Shown in pieces: positions 28,111-37,424 of a stretch of 64,000 nucleotides of DNA. Origin of the DNA: Bradyrhizobium campsiandrae (GTDB lineage Bacteria > Pseudomonadota > Alphaproteobacteria > Rhizobiales > Xanthobacteraceae); NCBI RefSeq assembly GCF_014529705.1, contig NZ_JAANIH010000012.1, forward strand, positions 101,900 to 165,899, given 5' to 3'. Within the stretch, counting starts at the first letter, position 1; each line of letters starts with the position of its first letter. Made by a program: the position numbers and the translations under genes. Below the pieces are notes generated by a model that saw nothing but the letters and a program-made list of their open reading frames with translations, had not been told where the DNA came from and did not search any database.

Positions 28111-29700
28111 CTACTCCGCCATCTCGACAGGTTGCGACGTGGAGGGACCGGCCAGCGGCCGCTCCTCCATCATGATCAGACAGAGCGAGGCGGTGGCCAT
28201 AAGCGCCGTCGCGGCGGCGAAGACGTAGCGGAAGGCATGCCGCATGTCTTCAACGGGAATCGCGGGGATGCTGCCTGCAGCGTGATGCTCGCCGGCCAGC
28301 GGAATGTCGGCGCCGAGCGCGATCAACAGGATGGCGGCGAAGGCGGCGACCGTGAACGAGGACATCAGCGAGCGGAAGAAATTCATCGCGCCGGTGATGG
28401 TACCGACCTGCGGCCGCGCCACCGAATTCTGCAGCGAGACCACGCAGACCGGGAAGGTCGTGCCGAGGCCGAGCGCGAATGCAGCCATCAGGGTCAGCAG
28501 CCCCCACAACGGCAGCGTGGTGACGGTGAGACCGAGCGCGCACAGTGCCGCCCACGACGTGCCGACAATGGCGACGCGCTTGTAGTGCTTGGCGCGCGCC
28601 ATGGTGCGGCCGGCGACGGCCGCGCCGACGGTCGACACGGCTGCGAGCGGAATCAAGGCCAGCCCCGCCTCGCTGGCGGTGAGGTGATAGACCGACTCGT
28701 AATACAGCGGCAGCTGCACGGTGAGGCCGGTGATGGCGCCGAGGCCGCAGCCGCCGGCAGTCAGCGCGAACGGCGCAACCGACCCTGATAGCAACGGCAA
28801 CGGCAGGAACGGCTCCTCAGTGCGGCGCGCATGCCAGACGAAGGTCAGCGCCAGGGCGACGGCGCCGCCAATCATCGCAAGAACGGTCGGCGACAGCCAA
28901 GGATAACGTGTACCGCCCCAGGTCAGCACCAGCATGAAGACGACGGCGGAGGCCATCAGCAGCACGCCACCGAGCCAGTCGACCTTGCGATGGCGATGGA
29001 ACACCGGGATCTTCTTCATCTTGGGCAACAGCAGCGCGAGCGCTGCGGCCGCGAGCGGCAAATTGATCCAGAAGATCATCGACCAGTGTAGATGTTCGGC
29101 GAACACGCCGCCGATGACCGGGCCCAGGATGCCGCCGACCATCCAGACGCTGGAGAAATAGGCCTGGTACTGGCCACGCTCGCGGGGCGAGACGACGTCG
29201 GAGATCACGGTCTGCACGACTGGCATGATGCCGCCGCCGCCGAGCCCCTGCAGGCCACGCGCCAGAATCAGCATCGGCATGCTCGGCGCGACCGCGCACA
29301 GGACCGAGCCGGCGATGAACAGGCTGAGCGAGGTGATGATCATGGCCTTGCGGCCATAGATGTCGCTCAGCGTCCCGAACACCGGCGCAACCGCGGTCGA
29401 GGCGAGCAGGTAGGCGGTGATGACCCAGGACAGGTTCGAGACGTCCTGGAACTGGCGGCCAATGGTCGGCAGCGCCGTCGCCACGATGGTCTGGTCGAGG
29501 GCGGCCAGGAACATCGTCAGCATCAGGCTGATGACGATGGTGCGGACCTCGTCCTGGGACAGCGGCGCCGGTGGCGAGATCGGGGGGGCGTCGCTGACGC
29601 TGATGACCTCGCCCGGAAGGCGGGTCAGCTCCTCGGCGATGTCGTCAGGCAATGTTTGGAAATCGGCAGACTCGCTGCTCTGCCGTGTGAACTGGTTCAT
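28111..29700 (-). CDS. DHA2-family MFS drug exporter, 14 helices
   Basis: 529 residues; a 50-residue cytoplasmic N terminus precedes 14 predicted membrane segments. Motif A variant GTLSDIYGRKAMI lies in the loop after helix 2; the motif C region is VISDVVSPRERGQYQ..GGILGPVIGG. This is the EmrB/QacA group of proton-driven drug exporters. No periplasmic adaptor gene (EmrA type) is adjacent, so it may work alone. The ATG is at the plain start of MNQFTRQ; weakly defined ribosome site. Confidence 0.9.
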   Translation of the reverse strand: MNQFTRQSSESADFQTLPDDIAEELTRLPGEVISVSDAPPISPPAPLSQDEVRTIVISLMLTMFLAALDQTIVATALPTIGRQFQDVSNLSWVITAYLLASTAVAPVFGTLSDIYGRKAMIITSLSLFIAGSVLCAVAPSMPMLILARGLQGLGGGGIMPVVQTVISDVVSPRERGQYQAYFSSVWMVGGILGPVIGGVFAEHLHWSMIFWINLPLAAAALALLLPKMKKIPVFHRHRKVDWLGGVLLMASAVVFMLVLTWGGTRYPWLSPTVLAMIGGAVALALTFVWHARRTEEPFLPLPLLSGSVAPFALTAGGCGLGAITGLTVQLPLYYESVYHLTASEAGLALIPLAAVSTVGAAVAGRTMARAKHYKRVAIVGTSWAALCALGLTVTTLPLWGLLTLMAAFALGLGTTFPVCVVSLQNSVARPQVGTITGAMNFFRSLMSSFTVAAFAAILLIALGADIPLAGEHHAAGSIPAIPVEDMRHAFRYVFAAATALMATASLCLIMMEERPLAGPSTSQPVEMAE

Positions 29701-29861
29701 CTCGGGCTGTCAGATCGGGCGTGTTGCGGTGCAAAGCCGCGAAAGATTCGTTCTATGAAGCCAATTTAGACAGCAATTTTGTGCTCGGGCAGGCACCGCG
29801 GCGCATGGGTGCATCCCGCCCTCGGGTCATCCCGAAGGCGTGATGAGAGGTGGCCGGCCGA

Positions 29862-30377
29862 TCAGCCCTTGGGACGTCGCTTCAGGCGTGCCCGCTTCGG
29901 CACCTGCCCCGGCCATTGCACGAGGTAATGCTCGAGCTCGCTGTCCGGGATGTCGGCCTCGCTCCCTGCGACCCGGCCGCGCACGGAGACGCCGGCCTCG
30001 TGGACCGTATTGGGATCGCCGGAGACCAGAGGATGCCACCAATAGAGATCGCGGCCCTCGGCGACCAGCTTGTAGCCGCAGCTCGGCGGCAGCCAGGACA
30101 GGGTGCGGACCTTCTCCGGCGTCATGACCACGCAATCTGGAACGTGGTCGAAGCGATTCGCGTAGTCCTTGCAGCCGGCCGTGCAGGAATCGAGCATCTT
30201 GCAGCTGACATCGGTGAAGTAGATCTCGCCGGTATCCTCATCTTCGAGCTTGTTCAGGCAGCAGCGGCCGCAGCCGTCGCACAGGCTCTCCCATTCGGCC
30301 CGCGACATATCCTCCATCTTCTTGGTTTTCCAGAAGAATTCGTCCTGGTCCGACGGTGATTTGCGAGCTGCGGTCAT
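29862..30377 (-). CDS. YcgN/UPF0260-family cysteine cluster protein
   Basis: About 171 residues with a cysteine-rich N-terminal half: [11 protein letters not shown], then [17 protein letters not shown] and PDCV. The spacing suggests binding of an Fe-S cluster or zinc. A conserved FFW near the N terminus (DEFFWKTK) and [28 protein letters not shown] identify the family. The longer open frame upstream (39 bases) is rejected in favour of the ATG giving MTAARKS. Biochemical role unknown. Confidence 0.9.
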   Translation of the reverse strand: MTAARKSPSDQDEFFWKTKKMEDMSRAEWESLCDGCGRCCLNKLEDEDTGEIYFTDVSCKMLDSCTAGCKDYANRFDHVPDCVVMTPEKVRTLSWLPPSCGYKLVAEGRDLYWWHPLVSGDPNTVHEAGVSVRGRVAGSEADIPDSELEHYLVQWPGQVPKRARLKRRPKG

Positions 30378-30672
30378 GCGCCTGTTACTGATCCAAAGAG
30401 CTGCGGCCAGCACCATCTAGGGCGGGCCGCCCGAAAGCTGCAAGCAACGCCCCCGAAAGACCCGTAATGAACCGGGGTTCAATGAGGTCTGTTGTTCAAA
30501 ATTGCGAGCCTGACCATTGGTTTATAGGCCCCGCTCGGCTAGAAGAACAGCAAGTCCCCGCTAGGTGCGCGAAACGGGCGCCTTGGGTTTGCCGCAACAA
30601 TCCCACAAGACGTCTCGATGCCGCCCCGGCCGGGTGCTTGAACGCTGTCGAAGCGAGCCTCAAGGGTTCTAG

Positions 30673-32967
30673 GTGGTCCAGATCTCGCCATCCAACTGGA
30701 AGAGTCGTATCAGGAACTTCTTCCTGGACCTCGATGCGCGCATCGACTCCTCGCTGTTCTCTTCCGCCAAAGGCATCCGCGAGCTCTACGAGCGCTACTC
30801 GACCTTCATGGACCGCTTCTATGTCGGGCGGTGGAAGCGCTGGGTGTTCATCGAGCCGCTGTCGGAGGCCGCAACCATCGGCCTCGGCGGCATGGTGCTG
30901 ATGCTGATCCTCGCCATCCCCGCGTTCCGCGAGACCGCGGACGAGGACTGGTTGAAGAAGTCCGACCTCGCGGTGACGTTCCTCGACCGCTATGGCAACC
31001 CGATCGGCAGCCGCGGCATCAAGCACAACGACTCGATCCCGCTGGAAGATTTTCCCGACGTGCTGATCAAGGCGACGCTCGCCACCGAAGACCGCCGCTT
31101 CTACGAGCATTTCGGCATCGATATCGCCGGTACCGCGCGCGCACTCGTCACCAACGCGCAAGCCGGCGGCGTCCGCCAGGGCGGCTCCTCGATCACCCAG
31201 CAGCTCGCCAAGAATCTGTTCCTGAGCAACGAGCGCACCATCGAGCGCAAGATCAACGAGGCCTTCCTCGCGGTCTGGCTGGAATGGCGCCTGACCAAAA
31301 ACGAGATCCTCAAACTCTACCTCGACCGCGCCTATATGGGCGGCGGCACATTCGGCGTCGACGGCGCGGCGCATTTCTACTTCAACAAGTCCGCGCGCGA
31401 CGTGACGCTGGCCGAGGCCGCGATGCTCGCCGGCCTGTTCAAGGCGCCGACCAAATACGCCCCGCACATCAACCTGCCGGCCGCGCGTGCCCGCGCCAAC
31501 GTCGTGCTCGACAACCTCGTCGATGCCGGCTTCATGACGGAGGGCCAGGTGTTCGGCGCCCGCCGCAATCCCGCCTTCGCCGTCGACCGCCGCGACGAGG
31601 CCTCGCCGAACTACTATCTCGACTACGCCTTCGACGAAATGCGCAAGCTGGTCGACACCTTCCCGAAATCCTACACCGAGCGCGTCTTCGTCGTGCGCCT
31701 CGCGATCGACACCAACGTGCAGAAGGCGGCGGAAGACGCGATCGAGAACCAGCTGCGCCAGTTCGGCCGCGACTATCACGCAACGCAGGCCGCAACCGTC
31801 GTGTCCGATCTCGACGGCGGCATCCGCGCCATGGTCGGCGGCCGCGATTACGGCGCGAGCCAGTTCAACCGCGCCACCGACGCCTATCGCCAGCCCGGCT
31901 CGTCGTTCAAGCCTTACGTCTACACCACGGCCCTCCTCAACGGCTTCACGCCGAACTCGGTCGTGGTCGACGGCCCGGTTTGCATCGGCAATTGGTGTCC
32001 GCAGAACTATGGCCATTCCTATTCGGGCTCGGTGACGCTGACGCAGGCGATCACGCGCTCGATCAACGTCGTGCCCGTGAAGCTTTCGATCGCGATCGGC
32101 CAGAAGGAGCAGCCGAAGGCGCCGAACCCGGCCAAGATCGGCCGCGCCAAGATCGTCGAGGTCGCGCGCCGCTTCGGTATCAAGGCGCCGCTGCCCGACA
32201 CGCCGTCGCTGCCGATCGGCTCGGACGAAGTCACCGTGCTCGAGCACGCGGTCGCCTATGCGACCTTCCCGAACCGCGGCAAGGCGGTGACGCCGCATTC
32301 GGTGCTGGAGGTGCGCACCGGCGCCGGCGATCTGGTCTGGCGCTGGGACCGCGACGGCCCGAAGCCGAGGCAGGCGATTCCTGCGAATATCGCCGCCGAC
32401 ATGGCCGGCATGATGAGCCACGTCGTCAGCGAAGGTACCGCGCGCCGCGCCGCGCTCGACGGCATTCCGACCGCCGGCAAGACCGGCACGACCAATGCGT
32501 ACCGCGACGCCTGGTTCGTCGGCTATACCGGCAATTTCACCTGCGCGGTCTGGTACGGCAATGACGACTACTCGCCAACCAACCGCATGACCGGCGGCTC
32601 GCTGCCGGCGCAGACCTGGCACGACATCATGGTCGCGGCGCATCAGGGCGTCGAGATCAGGGAAATCCCCGGCATCGGCATGGGCCAGAAGCTGCCGCCG
32701 CAACCGAGGGACGCGAACGCGCAGGCCAGCGCGGCACCGAAGGTGCTGGAGACCAAGCCCGGTCCGCCGCCGGTGCTGACCAAGCGCGGCGCCGACATCC
32801 TGGTGCGCGTCGAGAAGCTGCTCGACGACGCGGCGAAAACTGCGACCAAATCGACAGCCAACGACAGCCAGCCGGCCAAGCCGGCGTCGTCGACCAGCGC
32901 GCTCGCCTTCCCGCAGAATTATGCGGCGGAGGAGAATGCCGGCGCATCCACCCCGCGCAAGAACTGA
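30673..32967 (+). CDS. Bifunctional class A penicillin-binding protein (PBP1A family)
   Basis: Cell-wall glycan polymerase and crosslinker of 764 residues, anchored by one N-terminal helix (about 75-95). The GT51 domain has catalytic E139 in LATEDRRFYEHFG and GGSSITQQLAKNLFL. The transpeptidase domain carries SSFK with nucleophile S410, SINVVPVKL for the SxN motif and AGKTGTTN for KTG. The C-terminal 100 residues are Ala/Pro/Lys rich. The GTG start lacks an obvious strong ribosome site. Followed ten bases later by the DUF1214 gene. Confidence 0.95.
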   Translation: MVQISPSNWKSRIRNFFLDLDARIDSSLFSSAKGIRELYERYSTFMDRFYVGRWKRWVFIEPLSEAATIGLGGMVLMLILAIPAFRETADEDWLKKSDLAVTFLDRYGNPIGSRGIKHNDSIPLEDFPDVLIKATLATEDRRFYEHFGIDIAGTARALVTNAQAGGVRQGGSSITQQLAKNLFLSNERTIERKINEAFLAVWLEWRLTKNEILKLYLDRAYMGGGTFGVDGAAHFYFNKSARDVTLAEAAMLAGLFKAPTKYAPHINLPAARARANVVLDNLVDAGFMTEGQVFGARRNPAFAVDRRDEASPNYYLDYAFDEMRKLVDTFPKSYTERVFVVRLAIDTNVQKAAEDAIENQLRQFGRDYHATQAATVVSDLDGGIRAMVGGRDYGASQFNRATDAYRQPGSSFKPYVYTTALLNGFTPNSVVVDGPVCIGNWCPQNYGHSYSGSVTLTQAITRSINVVPVKLSIAIGQKEQPKAPNPAKIGRAKIVEVARRFGIKAPLPDTPSLPIGSDEVTVLEHAVAYATFPNRGKAVTPHSVLEVRTGAGDLVWRWDRDGPKPRQAIPANIAADMAGMMSHVVSEGTARRAALDGIPTAGKTGTTNAYRDAWFVGYTGNFTCAVWYGNDDYSPTNRMTGGSLPAQTWHDIMVAAHQGVEIREIPGIGMGQKLPPQPRDANAQASAAPKVLETKPGPPPVLTKRGADILVRVEKLLDDAAKTATKSTANDSQPAKPASSTSALAFPQNYAAEENAGASTPRKN

Positions 32968-32976
32968 TCTGATCCC

Positions 32977-33555
32977 GTGCGGCTGATCCTGATCACATTG
33001 ACGGCCCTCCTGCTCGCGACCGTGGTCGGCGTCGGCGCCACCTGGATCACGACGACCCGCGGCACCGAGATCGGCGCGCTGACCATCGGCGCCTGGACCG
33101 CGCGCCCCCGCACCGGCACCGCCGACGTCGATCCCTATTCGCGCGCCACCATCGTGCGCAACGGCGAGCTGCCGATCGGCACCGGCGACGGCGTCGCCTT
33201 CACCGCGACCACCGACGACAAGAAGAAGGCGCTCGACGGCCGCTGCGACGTCGTCGTGTCGGGCGTGACGCCACCGGCACGGTTCTGGACGCTGACGCTG
33301 TACGACCGCAAGGGCCACCTCGTCGCCAACTCGCTGCAGCGCTACGGCTTCACCAGCCAGGAGATCGTGCGCGCCTCGGACGGCTCGTTCGAGATCCACA
33401 TCGCCGCGCGCTCGCGCGCCGGCAACTGGCTGCCGACCGGCGGCATCGAGCGCTACGCGCTGATGTTCCGCCTCTACGACACGCCGGTCGGGGTTGCGAC
33501 GCGCACCCAGCGCGACGCGCCGATGCCGACGATTGCGACGGTGGGCTGCTCATGA
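32977..33555 (+). CDS. DUF1214-domain envelope protein
   Basis: 192 residues with an N-terminal signal anchor (MRLILITLTALLLATVVGVG) and a periplasmic DUF1214 domain (TLTLYDRKGHLVANSLQRYG ... ARSRAGNWLPT). DUF1214 is normally the C-terminal half of larger DUF1254-DUF1214 proteins; here it is separate and encoded before its partner. Its stop overlaps the next ATG by four bases. Begins ten bases after the PBP gene, so it probably shares its transcript. Confidence 0.85.
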   Translation: MRLILITLTALLLATVVGVGATWITTTRGTEIGALTIGAWTARPRTGTADVDPYSRATIVRNGELPIGTGDGVAFTATTDDKKKALDGRCDVVVSGVTPPARFWTLTLYDRKGHLVANSLQRYGFTSQEIVRASDGSFEIHIAARSRAGNWLPTGGIERYALMFRLYDTPVGVATRTQRDAPMPTIATVGCS

Positions 33556-34136
33556 TCCGCCTGGCGTTCACCATTGTTGCCGGCGTGGTGCTGGGCCTCG
33601 TGGTCCATCTCGTCAGCGTGCTGGCGCTGCCGCGGATCGCAACGCAAGACGCCTATTCGCGGCTGACGCCGATGACCAAGCTGAACGGCGTCACGCAGCT
33701 GCCGCTCGCCGACCCGCAGACCTCGCCGATGCCGTTCATGGACCCGGCCTTCGCGCTGGCGATCTGCCGCTATGACCTCACGGGCGGGCCGATCAAGCTC
33801 ACCGTGCCGGTGAGCCAGGCGTATACGTCGGTGTCGTTCTACACCCGCAACGAGATCGCCTATTACGCCATCAACGACCGCTCGGCCGGCAAGAAGGTGA
33901 TCGAGCTCGATTTGATGACGGAAGCGCAGCACAACGCCCTGCCCGAGGACGAAGAAGTCACCGCGGCCGATCGCCTGATCATCGACTCCCCGACGAGCAC
34001 CGGCCTGATCGTCATGAAGGCACTCGCCGCCGAGCCGGGCCTGATGCCGCAGGCGCAGGCCAGTTTGCAAGCTGCAACCTGCGCGCCGCAAACAGAAGCG
34101 CCCGCAAAGGCCGAGGCGCCGCGCGGCCGGCGCTGA
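33552..34136 (+). CDS. DUF1254-domain envelope protein
   Basis: 194 residues with an N-terminal signal anchor (MIRLAFTIVAGVVLGLVVHLV) and a DUF1254 domain (DPAFALAICRYDLTGGPIKL, VSFYTRNEIAYYAINDR), ending with a Pro/Ala-rich tail. Partner of the preceding DUF1214 protein with overlapping genes. The pair is known as one polypeptide in other families; split genes suggest the two parts associate. Function of either is not established. Confidence 0.85.
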   Translation: MIRLAFTIVAGVVLGLVVHLVSVLALPRIATQDAYSRLTPMTKLNGVTQLPLADPQTSPMPFMDPAFALAICRYDLTGGPIKLTVPVSQAYTSVSFYTRNEIAYYAINDRSAGKKVIELDLMTEAQHNALPEDEEVTAADRLIIDSPTSTGLIVMKALAAEPGLMPQAQASLQAATCAPQTEAPAKAEAPRGRR

Positions 34137-34489
34137 GGCGCCCTCAAAGCCAAGCCGGCGAAAACAACCCCATGCACAGTAGCGGGGGCATTGAAGCGAT
34201 TGGCGATTTTGGCTTCGTGCCGAAGCAAGCGCTTCAGAGAGCCGACGCACCCTGTTCGCTCGAAATTTTCCGCTTTGACTCGTCGGGCAAAACACTGGCA
34301 GAATGGCATCATCGACAGATCGCAGCACCCGCTCGGAGCAATCCGTTGCGGGTGCTTTCATGTTGGTGCTCGCCCTCATGGGACGTTCGCATGTTGAAGC
34401 CTTGCACCACTCGGCGATCGAAGCTTGCAATTCCCTGACGCAACACGGTGTCCGCGTCGTGTCCTGCTTGGCCGCCGGACGCGGCTTAT
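34137..34489. other. Convergent intergenic region
   Basis: 353 bases between the DUF1254 gene and the leftward hydrolase gene. It has a strong hairpin (34324-34356). Several short frames cross it, the longest plus-strand one being 34172-34438 (88 codons), but none has a ribosome site or recognisable product, so I call no gene. Confidence 0.5.
34324..34359. terminator. Hairpin terminator candidate downstream of the DUF1254 gene
   Basis: AGCACCCGC (34324-34332) pairs perfectly with GCGGGTGCT (34348-34356). The loop itself can fold through CGGA/TCCG. The right arm is followed by TTTC, a short T-run. It lies 190 bases past the DUF1254 stop and 130 past the hydrolase stop on the other strand; the T-tail favours the rightward transcript. 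Confidence 0.5.
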
Positions 34490-35236
34490 CTAGTCCAGCT
34501 CTGCCAGGAACGAGTTGATCGCGTCAGCACCTTGCTTTGGTTGCTGGCACATCCACCAATGACCCGCCCCTTGCAAAATAGCGACCTGTGCACCCGCGCG
34601 CTCGGCACAATTTCGCGCGAGCCTCTCCCCGCCGCAGTAATGGTCTTCGGTCGCGATCAGCGCGAGACCGGGTCTAGCGGCTGCGCGCGGCAAACCCGCT
34701 CCAAGATTGCGCATCGCCGGTTGCGCGGCCGATCGGTACAGCGCCAGGATTGCTCTTCCCAATTCTGCATTCGCACCAGCAGCAACCTTTCGGGCGATCG
34801 CCTCGCTCATGCCCAGGCTTTCGAACCGCTGGGCTCGCTCCTCGACCCCCATGCTGCGCCCCTGCGCAACCGCTTGTTCGCCGGCTTGCGGCGTTTGCCA
34901 AACCCGCGCCATCTCGTGCCAGACATAATCGGGGTCGAAGATCCCGAGAATATCGACCGCCCACGATCGTATCAGGCCGGGATATTCCATTGCGATCCGC
35001 ATAACATGCCCGCCGCCCCAGTCGTGCCCGACGAGATCGGTCGGTTGTGCCAACTTGCCGAGTTCGGCTGCGAGCCAGTCACGGTATGCATCAGTGGTAC
35101 AGTCAAACCCTGAAGGGATGGCTGTCCCAAACCCGGGTGGAGACAGACGGACGATATCTTGGTCGCGCAGATGCGGGACGAGATCGTCCCATATCGCCTC
35201 GGTCTCAGGATTCCCGTGCACAAGAACGATTGTCAT
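34490..35236 (-). CDS. Alpha/beta-hydrolase fold protein
   Basis: 248 residues. The oxyanion region is LVHGNPETEAIW, the nucleophile elbow is VGHDWGGG with Asp as nucleophile as in haloalkane dehalogenases and epoxide hydrolases, and the C-terminal histidine lies in LQGAGHWWMCQQ. These features favour a DhaA/epoxide-hydrolase-like activity over esterase, but the substrate is unknown. GGGGAG precedes the ATG. It is divergent from the FAD monooxygenase across a 311-base AT-richer gap. Confidence 0.85.
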   Translation of the reverse strand: MTIVLVHGNPETEAIWDDLVPHLRDQDIVRLSPPGFGTAIPSGFDCTTDAYRDWLAAELGKLAQPTDLVGHDWGGGHVMRIAMEYPGLIRSWAVDILGIFDPDYVWHEMARVWQTPQAGEQAVAQGRSMGVEERAQRFESLGMSEAIARKVAAGANAELGRAILALYRSAAQPAMRNLGAGLPRAAARPGLALIATEDHYCGGERLARNCAERAGAQVAILQGAGHWWMCQQPKQGADAINSFLAELD

Positions 35237-35547
35237 CGCGGTTTGCTCCCCAATATCGTTCAGTCATTAGCATGGTCGCCATTTGCATCAGGGCGTGGCG
35301 ACCGCCTATGAGACACCAGCCGACAGCGATCAGCAATGGCGCTCGCAGGCTCACCATCACCGGCGGAGTTGCACAAAAGTTCGGCTCCGCTTTCGGTTGA
35401 CTCTGTTTTGAACAGACATTTCAATCTTGGTCGTGGCGAGCTCTATTCAGGCGACCCTGTTTTTTTGTCGCCAAGGTCATCTCGCACTCTGATTTTGTCA
35501 TCGCGACTGATTGCTCTGGTTTTATTTTTTGATCGATTGGAGAACAC
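35237..35547. other. AT-richer divergent promoter region
   Basis: 311 bases between the hydrolase and monooxygenase genes, visibly less GC rich than the surroundings, with T-rich runs near 35458-35470 and 35519-35530. It should hold promoters for both genes. One sigma-70-like element is listed separately. No gene is called. Confidence 0.5.
35397..35425 (+). promoter_or_regulatory. Sigma-70-like promoter candidate
   Basis: TTGACT, 17-base spacer, TTCAAT, about 120 bases before the monooxygenase ATG. The -35 is near consensus, the -10 is only fair. The spacer holds CTGTTTTGAACAG, itself a small inverted repeat that could bind a regulator. Confidence 0.35.
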
Positions 35548-36777
35548 ATGGCTGATTTGGCGCCGGATGTCGCCATTGTTGGCGGAGGAATTGCGGGTGG
35601 CGTTTTGGCCACCATGTTGGCCAAAAATGGTCTGGACGTCGTCGTTCTGGAACGTGAAACGACTTATCCTGATCGGGTCCGCGGCGAATACATGCCGCCT
35701 TGGGGAGTCCTGGAGTTCAAACGTCTGGGGCTTCTCGACATTCTTTACGAGAACGGCGGGCTGCACGTTGAGCGCAACATTCCCTATGATGAAAACTGGT
35801 CACCCGAGGTGGCCGAGGCTCGGGCACTCGACGTCTCCAAGCTGTTGCCTGACGTCGCTGGCCCTCTGTGTATCGGTCATCCGACGATGTGTAACGCCTT
35901 CTCCATCTCGGCAAGGGCGGCCGGCGCGAAAGTCCTGAACGACATCAAGAACGTCGAAGTCACGGCAGGTAATCGGCCGACCGTATCATTTGTGTCAGAT
36001 GGATCACCGATCCAACTCAAGCCGCGCCTCGTCATTGGCGCCGACGGGCGCAACTCCACTGTGAGAAAGCAGCTCGGCTTGCCGGTTCTCGCCGACGAAC
36101 CGCACAATCTCATCGGCGGAATGCTCGTTGCGAACGTTCCGGATTTCCCGCGAAACATACAGACAATGGGGACTGAGGGCAGGCTCCACTATCTGATCTT
36201 TCCGCAAGGCAACGATCTCGTCAGGCTTTACGCGGCCTACGACTTTTCCGATCGAGCGAGTTTTGCCGGGCCGGATCGAGAGGCGAGGCTCCTGCAGGCC
36301 TTCCGGTTGAAATGCCTGCCCTATGCGCAGGCTGTCCTTGCCGGCACCCCGATCGGCCCCTTCCATTCGTTCTCTAACGAAGATCATTGGGTGGACGATC
36401 CGACCGCACCTGGCGTGGTTCTCGTCGGCGATGCCGCCGGGCATAACGATCCCATTACTGGCCAGGGAGTATCCATTGCCGCACGAGATGCCAGGATCGT
36501 AAGCGACATCCTTATCTCGAACAAGAATTGGAATCAGGCTGACTTCTTGCCTTATGTCGAGGAAAGACGAGAGCGGATGCGCCGGTTGCGAATTGCGGCA
36601 CGTCTCGCAACAAAGCTGAGGGTGGAGTTCGGCGAAGAAGCCAGAGCCCGAAGGGCGCGGGTTGCCGAACGTATGCGCGATCGCCAGTTGTCTCCTCTTC
36701 CGGTGTCACTGGTCGGGCCAGAGCGCTTGCCCAACGAGGCTTTTTTACCGGAGACGATCGAGAAGCTCATAGCGTGA
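35548..36777 (+). CDS. FAD-dependent monooxygenase (PHBH-type fold)
   Basis: 409 residues of the group A flavoprotein monooxygenase family. The dinucleotide site is VAIVGGGIAGGVLA, with the family DG motif in VIGADGRNSTVRK and the FAD-ribityl GD motif in VLVGDAAGHNDPITGQGVS. These enzymes hydroxylate aromatic or halogenated aromatic substrates with NAD(P)H. GGAG precedes the ATG at good spacing. Codon use is less GC biased than in the block upstream, consistent with acquisition. Divergent from the alpha/beta hydrolase. Substrate unknown. Confidence 0.85.
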   Translation: MADLAPDVAIVGGGIAGGVLATMLAKNGLDVVVLERETTYPDRVRGEYMPPWGVLEFKRLGLLDILYENGGLHVERNIPYDENWSPEVAEARALDVSKLLPDVAGPLCIGHPTMCNAFSISARAAGAKVLNDIKNVEVTAGNRPTVSFVSDGSPIQLKPRLVIGADGRNSTVRKQLGLPVLADEPHNLIGGMLVANVPDFPRNIQTMGTEGRLHYLIFPQGNDLVRLYAAYDFSDRASFAGPDREARLLQAFRLKCLPYAQAVLAGTPIGPFHSFSNEDHWVDDPTAPGVVLVGDAAGHNDPITGQGVSIAARDARIVSDILISNKNWNQADFLPYVEERRERMRRLRIAARLATKLRVEFGEEARARRARVAERMRDRQLSPLPVSLVGPERLPNEAFLPETIEKLIA

Positions 36778-37013
36778 GCGTTGCGCAGCCCGCCCTGCCC
36801 CCATAAGATTACCGACATCGAGAGGCAGCCTTGGAAAGAGACGAGCTCGAGCACCTCGCCGGGTGCCCGTTGCAGCTGAACTTGGAGGACAGTTCGTGCA
36901 TTTCCGGTCGTGCCGCGCGGCGGATGGCCTTGGCACTGCCGATCGCGGCCGGGCACTCGCGCGGTAGGGCACGACAGCCGGCAGCACGGCTAAGAGGATA
37001 GCGCGACGGGCGT

Positions 37014-37060
37014 CCTGTCTTGAGATGAGGGTTCGCAACCTTCATCCAAGACAAGACAGG
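37014..37060. repeat. Long hairpin just upstream of the integrase remnant
   Basis: CCTGTCTTG (37014-37022) pairs with CAAGACAGG (37052-37060), and inside it GATGAGGGTT (37024-37033) pairs with AACCTTCATC (37037-37046) with one G-T type mismatch, around a three-base CGC loop. Such a large symmetrical structure directly before an integrase gene is likely part of the element's end or control region. Confidence 0.5.
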
Positions 37061-37069
37061 AGCATCCCC

Positions 37070-37424
37070 ATGACCGACCAGGCCATGAGCCCGTTGCGCC
37101 GGCGCATGATCGAAAACATGACGATCCGCAGTTCGCGCCCAAGACCCAACATGACCATGTGCAGCGGATCAAGCACTTCGCTGCCTTCCTCGGACGATCG
37201 CCGGATACGGCCAGCTTCGAGGACGTACGCCGCTATCAACTCCGTCTGGCATCGAGCGGCGTCGGCGAGCCGACCATCAACCAGACCGCCTTGACGCTGC
37301 GGTTCTTCTTCAAGGTCACGCTGAAGCGCCACGAGATCGTCGAGCATACCCATGTCATTCACGAGCCGCGCAAGCTGCCGGTGGTGCTGAGCCCAGAGGA
37401 AGTGGCGCGCCTGCTCGATGCCCC
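37070..37424 (+). pseudogene. Remnant of a tyrosine recombinase/integrase
   Basis: Starts as a normal integrase (MTDQAMSPLRRRMIENMTIR) with GACAGGAG upstream. Near 37128 a single-base deletion shifts the frame; the new frame continues FAPKTQHDHVQRIKHFAAFLGRS, then a complete SAM-like core-binding domain (RRYQLRLASSGVGEPTINQT, RFFFKVTLKRHEIVEHTHVI) and stops matching at LSPEEVARLLDA. The catalytic domain with the R-HxxR-Y residues is absent. This sequence type accompanies IS91-like elements. The gene is frame-shifted and 3' truncated, so inactive. Confidence 0.85.

Noticed and set aside
30496..33399. 967-codon minus-strand frame opposite the PBP gene
   Set aside because: Sequence is Arg/Ala/Gly/Asp low complexity without family features; the PBP motifs on the plus strand are complete.
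34172..34518. Overlapping short plus-strand frames in the DUF1254-hydrolase gap
   Set aside because: No ribosome site, no family, and they cross the hairpin.
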